Positions 1 to 7,200 of a stretch of 28,329 nt of DNA are shown here, one piece after another. The stretch's first letter is position 1. Every line of letters starts with the position of its first letter. Under the pieces are notes generated by a model that made no database searches, had not been told where the DNA came from, and worked only from the letters and a program-made list of their open reading frames with translations. Source of the DNA: an uncultured Bacteroidales bacterium (GTDB lineage Bacteria > Bacteroidota > Bacteroidia > Bacteroidales > Paludibacteraceae); assembly GCA_937901225.1 (NCBI GenBank), contig CALCGX010000082.1, forward strand, positions 1-28,329. Direction: 5' to 3'. The translations under genes were made by a program, and so were the position numbers.

Positions 1-1
1 A

Positions 2-322
2 GCAGAGGCAGAGAAGTTGCTCAATGATGCCAAGTTGCTGGACGAGGCAGGCTGTTTTGCCATTGTATTGGAGAAGATTCCTGCAGAGTTGGCAAAGCGC
101 GTAACAGAGGCGGTGAGTTGCCCAACGATTGGTATTGGTGCAGGTAATGTGACCGATGGTCAGGTGCTGGTATTGCACGATATGTTGGGCATGAACGAAG
201 GCTTTAAGCCTAAGTTCTTGCGCCAATTTGCGCACTTGGGCGAAAGCGTAAAGACTGCGGTGAGCAACTATATCGCAGCCGTGAAAGACAGCAGTTTTCC
301 CAACCAAGAGGAGAGTTATTAA
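2..322 (+). CDS. panB: 3-methyl-2-oxobutanoate hydroxymethyltransferase (PanB), C-terminal part
   Basis: This is the C-terminal ~106 residues of ketopantoate hydroxymethyltransferase. The enzyme transfers a hydroxymethyl group from 5,10-methylene-THF to 2-oxoisovalerate, the first committed step of pantothenate and CoA synthesis in the cytoplasm. The frame is open to the left edge of the window, so the N-terminal part of the TIM barrel lies outside. The visible part contains FAIVLEKIP, whose Glu matches the family's catalytic glutamate, then the near-invariant stretch around GIGAGNVTDGQ and the LHDMLG motif. Codons before the TTG at 17 stay in frame, so that TTG is internal rather than a start. 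The gene ends 4 nt before tsaD and is probably co-transcribed with it. Identification is secure despite truncation. Confidence 0.95.
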   Translation, partial: AEAEKLLNDAKLLDEAGCFAIVLEKIPAELAKRVTEAVSCPTIGIGAGNVTDGQVLVLHDMLGMNEGFKPKFLRQFAHLGESVKTAVSNYIAAVKDSSFPNQEESY

Positions 323-326
323 GAAT

Positions 327-1352
327 ATGAAGGATATTGTTATTCTCGCAATAGAATCTAGCTGCGACGACACCTCTGCGGCAATTATTCGCAATGGCAT
401 ATTGCTGAGCAATGTCACTGCTTCGCAAGGCGTGCACGAGGAGTTTGGTGGTGTAGTTCCCGAACTGGCGAGTCGTGCACATCAATTGAATATCGTGCCC
501 GTAGTGGATGCGGCACTGAAACGCGCAGGAGTAGCGAATAAAGATTTATCAGCCATTGCCTTCACACGTGGTCCAGGATTATTGGGCAGTTTGCTGGTGG
601 GAGTAAGTTTTGCCAAGGGACTAGCCTTGTCGCTCAATATTCCGCTGGTGGAAGTGAATCACTTGCAGGCACATATTCTCGCACATTTCATCACGCCATC
701 GGAGGGTAGAACTACTGCACAACCACAGTTCCCATTCCTATGCCTATTGGTCAGTGGTGGCAATAGTCAGATTGTGCTGGTGAAATCACATTGCGAGATG
801 GAGATTATCGGTCAAACCATTGACGATGCTGCGGGCGAAGCGTTTGACAAGTGCGCCAAGATTATGGGACTCCCCTACCCTGGTGGTCCTTGGATTGATC
901 GATTGGCAAAAGAAGGCAATGCAGACGCGTTCCAGTTTGCCAAGCCCAATATCCCTGGGTACAACTACTCATTTTCAGGACTTAAGACATCCTTCTTGTA
1001 TTTCCTGCGCGATAATCTCAAAGAAAATCCGAACTTTATTGAGGAAAATAAGGCTGACCTATGTGCCTCCTTGCAAAAGACGATTATTGACATCCTCATC
1101 AACAAACTCAAGCGTGCTGCTAAAGACTTAAAAGTCAACGAGATTGCTGTAGCTGGTGGAGTGAGTGCTAATAGCGGACTGCGCGACGCGTTGTTGGATT
1201 TGGGTCGTCGTCATCGTTGGACGGTGCATATTCCTCCGTTCTCCTATACCACCGACAACGCAGCAATGGTTTGTCAGGCTGGATACTTCAAATATATGGA
1301 TGGCGAATTCTGTCCTATGGACGCAGTACCATATGCAAAAACTAAGATTTGA
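327..1352 (+). CDS. tsaD: tRNA N6-adenosine threonylcarbamoyltransferase (TsaD/Gcp/YgjD)
   Basis: TsaD transfers the threonylcarbamoyl group from TC-AMP to A37 of ANN-decoding tRNAs, working with TsaB and TsaE in the cytoplasm. The 341-residue length is typical. The N-terminus has AIESSCDDTSAA, the ASKHA-fold phosphate loop. Near residues 108-118 is NHLQAHILAHF, holding the two metal-binding histidines. Further on are LLVSGGNSQ, the DDAAGEAFDK segment and PGGP, then AVAGGVSAN near the C-terminus and the late Asp in TTDNAAM. The start at 327 puts the canonical N-terminus at residue 5-6. Four bases separate it from panB. Its last 20 bases overlap the exosortase gene in another frame, which suggests translational coupling. 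Confidence 0.97.
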   Translation: MKDIVILAIESSCDDTSAAIIRNGILLSNVTASQGVHEEFGGVVPELASRAHQLNIVPVVDAALKRAGVANKDLSAIAFTRGPGLLGSLLVGVSFAKGLALSLNIPLVEVNHLQAHILAHFITPSEGRTTAQPQFPFLCLLVSGGNSQIVLVKSHCEMEIIGQTIDDAAGEAFDKCAKIMGLPYPGGPWIDRLAKEGNADAFQFAKPNIPGYNYSFSGLKTSFLYFLRDNLKENPNFIEENKADLCASLQKTIIDILINKLKRAAKDLKVNEIAVAGGVSANSGLRDALLDLGRRHRWTVHIPPFSYTTDNAAMVCQAGYFKYMDGEFCPMDAVPYAKTKI

Positions 1353-1899
1353 CATACTCAAACCATATACCGACATCATCTTATTTGTGGTGGCATTGTT
1401 GGTGGCAAACTACTTCTGGAAATTCACCGTACTGGGTGACGAGGGAGGAACACAAGTCACGTGGTTTGGGTTGGATATCACACGTCCATTTGATTGGATG
1501 GCGCACCATATCAGCAGTTTGGTGTATTGGATTATATCACTGACCAACGAACATGTGCATTTCTTCGAGCCCAACCTCATACGTTTCGACACAGGCACTG
1601 GCACACGCATTGTATGGAGCTGCACGGGGCTGAAGCAATCATTTATTTGGATCGTGATTATGTTGGCGGCACGGGGTAGTTGGCTACGCAAATTATGGTT
1701 TATCCCGCTTGGATTGGTGTGTGCTTATTTGTTCAATATTTTGCGTATTACATTGATTGCTATAGCACTAGAACACCACCCCGAATGGTTTGACTTCTTA
1801 CACGAGTACTTATTCAAGTATCTTTTCTACGGCATGCTTTTCTGCCTATGGCTCTGGTGGACTCACAAGATATCTATTTCTTCTCGCGAGGCAGTATAA
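1333..1899 (+). CDS. Exosortase/archaeosortase-family transmembrane cysteine protease
   Basis: A 188-residue integral membrane protein with about five hydrophobic segments. It carries the exosortase-type catalytic pattern: Cys in WSCTGLKQ after the second membrane stretch, Arg in FNILRI, and a later His in FLHEYLFKY. Family members are proposed to be transpeptidases or proteases that process proteins with a C-terminal sorting tail (PEP-CTERM-like) at the inner membrane. The ATG at 1333 begins MQKLRF, giving a short cytoplasmic N-terminus before the first membrane segment. An in-frame ATG at 1300 would add 11 residues and overlap tsaD further. Overlap with tsaD by 20 nt implies co-expression. 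No candidate substrate with a sorting tail was recognised here. The exact subtype (for example XrtF or XrtN) cannot be decided by eye. Confidence 0.85.
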   Translation: MQKLRFDILKPYTDIILFVVALLVANYFWKFTVLGDEGGTQVTWFGLDITRPFDWMAHHISSLVYWIISLTNEHVHFFEPNLIRFDTGTGTRIVWSCTGLKQSFIWIVIMLAARGSWLRKLWFIPLGLVCAYLFNILRITLIAIALEHHPEWFDFLHEYLFKYLFYGMLFCLWLWWTHKISISSREAV

Positions 1900-1907
1900 C
1901 CGCCACG

Positions 1908-1951
1908 AATTATGCGGTTATTGTGCGGTAATAGTGCGATTATTGTGCGGT
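1908..1951. repeat. 11-bp tandem repeat, four copies, between convergent genes
   Basis: Four consecutive 11-base units occupy this stretch: AATTATGCGGT, TATTGTGCGGT, AATAGTGCGAT, TATTGTGCGGT. It lies in the 76-nt gap between the exosortase stop codon and the stop codon of convergent uvrA. No canonical terminator hairpin was seen in the gap. A second 11-bp array with an unrelated unit occurs at 8728-8782, also between convergent genes. Confidence 0.9.
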
Positions 1952-1975
1952 ACCAACAGAGGTTAGATGAACGTA

Positions 1976-4633
1976 TTAGATGTAGCGACCAGTTATGCTC
2001 TTCGGATTATTGCGGATGTCATCAATAGTGCCAGTAGCCACCACTGTACCGCCATCACGACCGCCATCGGGACCCATATCAATCAGATAGTCGCACGAGC
2101 GAATCACATCAGGGTTGTGCTCAATGATAATCACCGTATTGCCCTTATCTACCAAGCGACGCAACACACCCATCAACACACGCACGTCCTCGAAATGCAA
2201 TCCAGTAGTAGGTTCGTCCAAGATATATAGGGTCTTGCCCGTACCTGGACGAGCGAGTTCGGTCGCCAATTTCACGCGTTGGCTTTCGCCACCCGACAGC
2301 GTAGTAGATGATTGTCCTAGTTTAATATAGCCCAAACCAACATCTTGCAATGTCTTGATTTTCTTCAGAATATATGGTTGACTATCAAAGAACTCCACAG
2401 CTTGATTGATGGTCATATCCAGTACGTCTGCAATGGACTTGCCTTTGAAGCGCGCCTCCAATGTCTCACGGTTGTAACGTTGTCCGCCACATACTTCGCA
2501 TGGCACATATACATTCGGCAAGAAGTGCATTTGAATGGTTTTGTAGCCATTGCCACTACACTCCTCACACCGTCCTCCTGAATTATTGAACGAGAAGCGA
2601 CCCGCTTTCCACGAACGGATCTTACTCTCTGGCAATTGCGCGAATAGGGTACGGATATCGGTAAACACGCCCGTATAAGTAGCTGGATTACTGCGTGGTG
2701 TACGCCCAATAGGCGACTGGTCCACCGCAATAACCTTATCAATATGCTCCAAGCCCTCAATGCTATCGTATGCCAAAGGCTTACGCAGACTGCGGTAGAA
2801 GTGCTGGCTAAGAATAGGATAGAGCGTTTGATTAATAAGGGTGGATTTGCCACTCCCCGACACACCCGTTACAGCAATCATCTGACCAAGAGGGAAAGAG
2901 ACATCTACGTTCTTGAGGTTATTGCCTCGACAACCGCGGAGGGTGAGGTAATCGGGGCTTGACGCGCGACTCGCGGCTCCCGATTCCAGCGTAGCGGAGA
3001 GTTCTCCGCGCAGGTATTTAGCCGTGAGCGTATCAGCTTTGCGTAGTTCAGCGGGGGTACCACTGAAGACGATATGCCCACCCAATCGACCCGCTTTAGG
3101 ACCAATATCTATGATATAATCCGCTTGACGCATCATATCCTCGTCGTGCTCAACTACGATGACGGAGTTACCCATGTCACGGAGTTGCTTGAGTGAATCG
3201 ATGAGACGTTGGTTATCACGCTGGTGCAAGCCAATACTTGGTTCATCTAAAATATATAGTACATTGACTAACTTACTACCCACTTGTGTAGCCAGACGAA
3301 TACGCTGATTCTCTCCACCCGAAAGGCTATCGGACGAGCGAGAAAGGGACAAGTAGGATAGTCCTACACTGAGCATAAAGCCCAAACGAGAGGTAATCTC
3401 TTTGATAATCGGCTCAGCGATAGCGCGCTGCTTATTGCTTAGTTTGGCAGGCACATTCATCAGCCACGCCCTAAGATCGGTTATGTCTATTGCCGAGAGT
3501 TCGGCGATATTCTTCTCTGCAATGCGGAAACTGAGTGCTTCGCGGTTGAGGCGCTGACCTTTACATGTTGGACACTCGCACCAAACCTCTTCCTTCTCCT
3601 CTTTCTCGTCCTCAGGCTGTTGCACATACTCCAACATACGTGTGTACCAGTTGTCATCATCGCGAAGGATATTATCCAATTCGCCGTTATCTGATTCCCG
3701 AGTCTCAAGTCCCGATTTGACTTTTCCCAATCCTCTACATGTAGGACACCAACCCTGTGGAGAGTTGAATGAGAAGGTATGCGGTGCAGGTTCGGCATAA
3801 CTCATACCCGTAGAGGGGCACATGAGGTGGCGAGAGAAGTAGCGGACCCCCTCTCGCTCCCCCTTCGAGGGGGGAGTATTTTCTCCCTTGGAGGAAGGGT
3901 TAGGGAGGGTCAGCGCCATCACACCATCGCCTTGTGTCATGGCTTTGTCCACAGTGGCACGAAGACGTTTGAGGTCTTCTTCGTTTTCGCCTTTTAATTT
4001 GAGGCGATCTACAACTACTTCGATGGTGTGATTCTTGTAGCGGTCAAGCTTCATGCCTGGCGTAATCTCCTGTACCTCGCCATCCACACGCACATGCAAA
4101 TAACCCTTGCGACGGATAGTATCAAAGAGCTCTTTGTAGTGACCTTTACGGTTATTGACCATAGGAGCAAGAACGAGCACTTTTTGCCCAGCATACTCAC
4201 GAAGAATGAGGTCGATGATTTGGTCGTCGGTATATTGCACCATCTTCTCACCCGAAACATAAGAGTAAGCATCCGCAGCACGCGCAAAGAGCAATCGCAG
4301 AAAATCATAGACCTCTGTGACAGTGCCAACAGTAGAACGAGGATTGCGCGAAGTGGTCTTTTGGTCAATACTAATAACTGGCGATAGACCAGTAATCTTA
4401 TCCACATCGGGACGTTGCATCGTACCTATATATCCGCGCGCGTAGGAGGAGAAGGTCTCCATATAGCGGCGTTGACCTTCAGCAAAGATGGTATCAAAGG
4501 CAAGCGATGATTTGCCACTGCCCGACAAACCAGTGATTACCACGAGTTTATCTCGCGGAATCTGCACATCTACATTCTTTAGATTGTGTACTCGTGCACC
4601 AGTGATGAGTATGTCATTGCCGTTCTTATCCAT
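1976..4633 (-). CDS. uvrA: Excinuclease ABC subunit A (UvrA), slightly short, with an in-frame repeat insertion
   Basis: UvrA is the damage-sensing ABC ATPase of nucleotide excision repair, acting as a dimer with UvrB. Both ATPase modules are complete. Module I has GLSGSGKSS (about residues 35-43), LSGGENQRIRLATQ and LYILDEPSIGLH. Module II has GVSGSGKST, LSGGESQRVKLATEL and LYILDEPTTGLH. CxxC zinc ligands are present in CPTCRGLG, CECPTCKG, CEECSGNG and CEVCGGQ. The UvrB-binding region (KGHYKELFDTIRRKGY) is intact. At 885 residues it is shorter than the usual ~940, mostly because the stretch between the first two CxxC motifs is compact. I chose the ATG at 4633; an in-frame TTG at 4678 would sit inside the promoter. 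A palindromic repeat is inserted at about 3848-3909. The gene is monocistronic and convergent with the exosortase gene. Confidence 0.96.
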   Translation of the reverse strand: MDKNGNDILITGARVHNLKNVDVQIPRDKLVVITGLSGSGKSSLAFDTIFAEGQRRYMETFSSYARGYIGTMQRPDVDKITGLSPVISIDQKTTSRNPRSTVGTVTEVYDFLRLLFARAADAYSYVSGEKMVQYTDDQIIDLILREYAGQKVLVLAPMVNNRKGHYKELFDTIRRKGYLHVRVDGEVQEITPGMKLDRYKNHTIEVVVDRLKLKGENEEDLKRLRATVDKAMTQGDGVMALTLPNPSSKGENTPPSKGEREGVRYFSRHLMCPSTGMSYAEPAPHTFSFNSPQGWCPTCRGLGKVKSGLETRESDNGELDNILRDDDNWYTRMLEYVQQPEDEKEEKEEVWCECPTCKGQRLNREALSFRIAEKNIAELSAIDITDLRAWLMNVPAKLSNKQRAIAEPIIKEITSRLGFMLSVGLSYLSLSRSSDSLSGGENQRIRLATQVGSKLVNVLYILDEPSIGLHQRDNQRLIDSLKQLRDMGNSVIVVEHDEDMMRQADYIIDIGPKAGRLGGHIVFSGTPAELRKADTLTAKYLRGELSATLESGAASRASSPDYLTLRGCRGNNLKNVDVSFPLGQMIAVTGVSGSGKSTLINQTLYPILSQHFYRSLRKPLAYDSIEGLEHIDKVIAVDQSPIGRTPRSNPATYTGVFTDIRTLFAQLPESKIRSWKAGRFSFNNSGGRCEECSGNGYKTIQMHFLPNVYVPCEVCGGQRYNRETLEARFKGKSIADVLDMTINQAVEFFDSQPYILKKIKTLQDVGLGYIKLGQSSTTLSGGESQRVKLATELARPGTGKTLYILDEPTTGLHFEDVRVLMGVLRRLVDKGNTVIIIEHNPDVIRSCDYLIDMGPDGGRDGGTVVATGTIDDIRNNPKSITGRYI
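3848..3909. repeat. GC-rich palindromic repeat inserted in frame inside uvrA
   Basis: This ~62-bp stretch contains a strong hairpin, CTCCCCCTTCGAGGGGGGAG (3857-3876), with CCCTCTCG on one side and GGGAGGGT on the other. On the uvrA strand it encodes LPNPSSKGENTPPSKGEREG. It falls just after GDGVMAL and before YFSRHLMCP. In typical UvrA these two conserved parts are separated by only a few variable residues. Its composition is unlike the rest of uvrA, and the reading frame is kept. It resembles the interspersed palindromic elements common in Bacteroidota intergenic DNA. That family assignment is from memory. Confidence 0.7.
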
Positions 4634-4667
4634 TGTGCAAAAGTGACTGCAAATACCTTTGCGGCTG

Positions 4668-4699
4668 CAAAGGTACAAAAAAAAATGTATATATGCAAG
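4668..4699 (-). promoter_or_regulatory. uvrA promoter (Bacteroidota sigma type)
   Basis: Read on the minus strand, CTTG (4699-4696) is followed by exactly 20 bases and TACCTTTG (4675-4668). This fits the Bacteroidota -33/-7 consensus. Transcription would start near 4661, about 30 nt upstream of the ATG at 4633. A 44-bp stretch covering this promoter is almost the same as the one at 10319-10362. Confidence 0.8.
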
Positions 4700-4717
4700 A
4701 AAAACTTGTTTTCTTGC
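4695..4717. promoter_or_regulatory. Perfect 9-bp inverted repeat overlapping the uvrA -33 box
   Basis: GCAAGAAAA (4695-4703) and TTTTCTTGC (4709-4717) are perfect inverted repeats separated by ACTTG. The left arm includes the bases of the uvrA -33 box. A repressor bound here would block the promoter. uvrA is commonly in the SOS regulon, so a LexA-type operator is one possibility. The sequence is not a LexA box I recognise. The near-duplicate promoter at 10329-10360 lacks this right arm. The remaining DNA up to the purD promoter (4718-4844) shows nothing further. Confidence 0.5.
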
Positions 4718-4844
4718 GATAGGCTACATTGGTTTTGTAGTCGTTTAGGAGCGAACAACCTTCTATAGCATTCTCTAAAATCACGAGGAATTTCGCACCC
4801 AATTGGTCAAAATAACCATTGTCCAAAAACTTTCAGTCAATTTC

Positions 4845-4876
4845 TTTGCATATATGCGAAAAAATGCTTAACTTTG
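4845..4876 (+). promoter_or_regulatory. purD promoter
   Basis: TTTG at 4845-4848, 20 bases, then TAACTTTG at 4869-4876. The predicted start near 4883 gives an 80-nt leader before the purD ATG at 4965. The leader was checked for a purine riboswitch and no recognisable core was found. Confidence 0.8.
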
Positions 4877-4964
4877 CACCCGAATTTTGAGTGGTGGCAT
4901 AAGAGCCACATCCTACTCATTTTCCCTTAAAACGCTTAAAACTATTAGAACTCTTTTTGAATAT

Positions 4965-6221
4965 ATGAAAAAAGTATTAGTTATAGGTGGAGGCGGACGA
5001 GAGCATGCTATCGTGTATGCGCTCTCACGCAGCCCTCAAGTGGAGAAGATTTACTGCGCTCCAGGTAATGCAGGTATTGCCCAACTGGCTGAGTGCGTAG
5101 CTATCAAGGATACCGATGTAGAGGGCTTGCTCCTCTTTGCCAAAGAGACCGAAGTGGATCTCACCGTAGTTGGTCCAGAAGCAGCGCTGGCCGCAGGCGT
5201 AGTAGATGCTTTCCGTGCGGAAGGTATGCCTATCTTTGGTCACACCAAAGCCGCTACACAAATCGAGTCCAGCAAGGAGTTTGCCAAAATCATCATGGAC
5301 AAATACCAAGTTCCTACTGCTGGTTATCAATCTTTTAGCGACTATCAAGAGGCTATTGACTACGTCAAAGCAGGCAGCTTGCCTACCGTCCTCAAATATG
5401 ACGGTTTGGCTGCTGGCAAAGGTGTAGTAATCGCTACTACGATTGAGGAAGCAGACGCTGCTCTCCAAGACATGCTCTGCAATGAAGCGTTTGGTAAGGG
5501 CAAAGTAGTGATCGAAGACTATTTGGAAGGTCCAGAGTTCTCCTTTATGTGCTTTGTCAACGGTGAGAATGTCTATCCAATGCCCCTCTCACAAGACCAC
5601 AAGCGTGCTTATGACAACGACGAAGGTCCTAACACAGGCGGTATGGGTGCGTACACTCCCCTACCCTTCGTGACCGAAGAAGATGAGGCTTTTGCCCGCA
5701 AACATGTCCTTGAAGCCGTTGCCAAAGGTATGTGCGCAGAGGGATTACCTCTCACAGGTGTGCTCTATGGCGGCTTGATGAAGACTGCTCAAGGCGTCAA
5801 GGTAATTGAGTTCAATGCTCGTTTTGGCGACCCAGAGACCGAGGTGGTTCTTCCACTTCTCGAGTCAGATGCCTATGACGTCTTCTACGGAATCGCGACT
5901 GGGAAATTGGCTATGGGCGATGGGCAATTGGCATGGAGAAACGAAGCCACCATCGGCGTGGTACTTGCTTCTAAGGGTTACCCTGGCGACTATGCGAAAG
6001 GTGCTGTGATTGAAGGCGTTGAGCAGTTTGACGGTCCTGTTTTCCATATGGGAACGAAGAACGACAACGGCGTATTGAAGACCAATGGCGGTCGTGTGAT
6101 GATGTGCATCGCTACAGGCAAAGACATTGCCGAGGCGCAAGCCAAAGTATATAAGGAGATAGAGAAAATCCACTGTGACAACCTCTTCTACCGCAAAGAC
6201 ATCGCCCACTGGGCACTTTGA
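4965..6221 (+). CDS. purD: Phosphoribosylamine-glycine ligase (GAR synthetase)
   Basis: PurD joins phosphoribosylamine and glycine using ATP to form GAR, the second step of de novo purine synthesis. The protein is 418 residues, normal for the family. It starts MKKVLVIGGGGREHAI, the N-domain glycine-rich loop. The ATP-grasp domain follows, with LKYDGLAAGKGVV (about residues 143-155) and EGPEFSFMCF. The signature EFNARFGDPETEVVLPLL supplies the metal-binding Glu and Asn. An upstream in-frame extension to 4887 is open but would begin within the predicted leader, so the ATG at 4965 is preferred. folD follows 117 nt downstream, separated by a dispersed repeat. PurD and FolD both serve purine supply (FolD through 10-formyl-THF). 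Confidence 0.97.
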   Translation: MKKVLVIGGGGREHAIVYALSRSPQVEKIYCAPGNAGIAQLAECVAIKDTDVEGLLLFAKETEVDLTVVGPEAALAAGVVDAFRAEGMPIFGHTKAATQIESSKEFAKIIMDKYQVPTAGYQSFSDYQEAIDYVKAGSLPTVLKYDGLAAGKGVVIATTIEEADAALQDMLCNEAFGKGKVVIEDYLEGPEFSFMCFVNGENVYPMPLSQDHKRAYDNDEGPNTGGMGAYTPLPFVTEEDEAFARKHVLEAVAKGMCAEGLPLTGVLYGGLMKTAQGVKVIEFNARFGDPETEVVLPLLESDAYDVFYGIATGKLAMGDGQLAWRNEATIGVVLASKGYPGDYAKGAVIEGVEQFDGPVFHMGTKNDNGVLKTNGGRVMMCIATGKDIAEAQAKVYKEIEKIHCDNLFYRKDIAHWAL

Positions 6222-6222
6222 G

Positions 6223-6328
6223 AATATTGAACCAAGAACCAGGAACAAAGAACCAAGACAAATCAGTAACGACTAATCAGACGATGGTAATAAATCTTTG
6301 CTCTTTGCTCCTTGTTCCTTACTCAAAA
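6223..6328 (+). repeat. ~105-bp dispersed repeat with inverted ends, copy 1 (purD-folD gap)
   Basis: Beginning 2 nt after the purD stop, this element opens with AATATTGAACCAAGAAC and continues with CAAGACAAAT and AATAAATCTT-type blocks. It ends in a pyrimidine-rich arm (TCTTTGCTCCTTGTTCC) roughly complementary to the purine-rich start (GGAACAAAGAACCAAGA), so it can fold into a long imperfect hairpin. A clearly related copy lies at 14499-14600, again right behind a purine gene. No protein is encoded. Confidence 0.75.
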
Positions 6329-6338
6329 TAGATATTTT

Positions 6339-7190
6339 ATGATAATCGACGGAAAAGTGATTTCGCAATCCCTCAAGGATGCGATGAAAATCGAAGTAGA
6401 TGCATTGGCGGAGCAATATGGTCGTCGCCCATGCCTCATGGTCATCATCGTAGGTGACAACCCTGCCAGCCGCTCGTATGTGCGCGGCAAAATCAAAGCA
6501 ACCGAGTACTGTGGCTTCGATGGCCACCTTGTGGAACTCCCTGAGGATGTGAGCGAAGCAACACTCCTCGCTGAGATCGACAAACTCAACAACGATCCAC
6601 TCGTGGACGGTATCCTCGTGCAATTGCCTTTGCCAAAACATATCTCTGAGGATAAAGTCATCGCCGCTATTTCTGCCGAGAAAGATGTGGACGGTTTCCA
6701 CCCTGAGAACGTGGCACGCCTTTGGCTCAACCAACACTGCATCCTCCCATGTACCCCAAAAGGTATCATCGAGCTCCTTGACCAAGCGGGCGTAGAGATG
6801 GCGGGCAAGAAAGCCGTAGTCATCGGTCGCAGCAATATCGTGGGTAAACCAGTTGCCAAACTCCTGCTTGACCGCAATGCTACTGTGACTATAGCGCACA
6901 GCCGCACCAAGGACTTGGCTGCCGTGTGCCGCGAAGCGGATATCCTCGTGGCTGCCGTAGGTCGTGCAAAGATGGTGACTGCCGAATATGTGAAACCAGG
7001 TGCAGCCGTGATTGATGTGGGTATCAACCGCACCGAAGATGGCAAACTAGTGGGCGATGTGGATTACGAAGCAGTATTGCCAGTGGCTGGAGCTATCACT
7101 CCTGTACCGGGCGGAGTAGGGCCAATGACCATCACCATGCTCATGCGCAACACGATTGAGTGCTTCCTTAATCGTATGAATAACAAGTAA
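6339..7190 (+). CDS. folD: Bifunctional methylene-THF dehydrogenase / methenyl-THF cyclohydrolase (FolD)
   Basis: FolD interconverts 5,10-methylene-, 5,10-methenyl- and 10-formyl-THF in the cytoplasm, feeding purine and other one-carbon steps. The 283 residues are typical. Motifs run in the expected order: SYVRGKIKATEYCG (about residues 46-59, with catalytic Tyr and Lys), DGILVQLPLPKH, KDVDGFHPENV, CTPKGIIELL, the NADP-binding VIGRSNIVGKPVA, AAVIDVGINR, and ITPVPGGVGPMT near the C-terminus. The ATG at 6339 gives the standard start MIIDGKVIS. An open extension to 6312 begins with a non-ATG codon inside repeat-derived sequence. Only 10 nt separate its stop from the CBS membrane-protein gene, so the two are probably co-transcribed. 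Confidence 0.97.
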   Translation: MIIDGKVISQSLKDAMKIEVDALAEQYGRRPCLMVIIVGDNPASRSYVRGKIKATEYCGFDGHLVELPEDVSEATLLAEIDKLNNDPLVDGILVQLPLPKHISEDKVIAAISAEKDVDGFHPENVARLWLNQHCILPCTPKGIIELLDQAGVEMAGKKAVVIGRSNIVGKPVAKLLLDRNATVTIAHSRTKDLAAVCREADILVAAVGRAKMVTAEYVKPGAAVIDVGINRTEDGKLVGDVDYEAVLPVAGAITPVPGGVGPMTITMLMRNTIECFLNRMNNK

Positions 7191-7200
7191 TTACAGAATT

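Noticed and set aside
4634..4678. Longer UvrA starting at the TTG at 4678
   Set aside because: This codon is within the -7 box; the extra residues are not UvrA-like.
4877..4964. Purine riboswitch upstream of purD
   Set aside because: The ~80-nt leader lacks the conserved three-way junction sequences.
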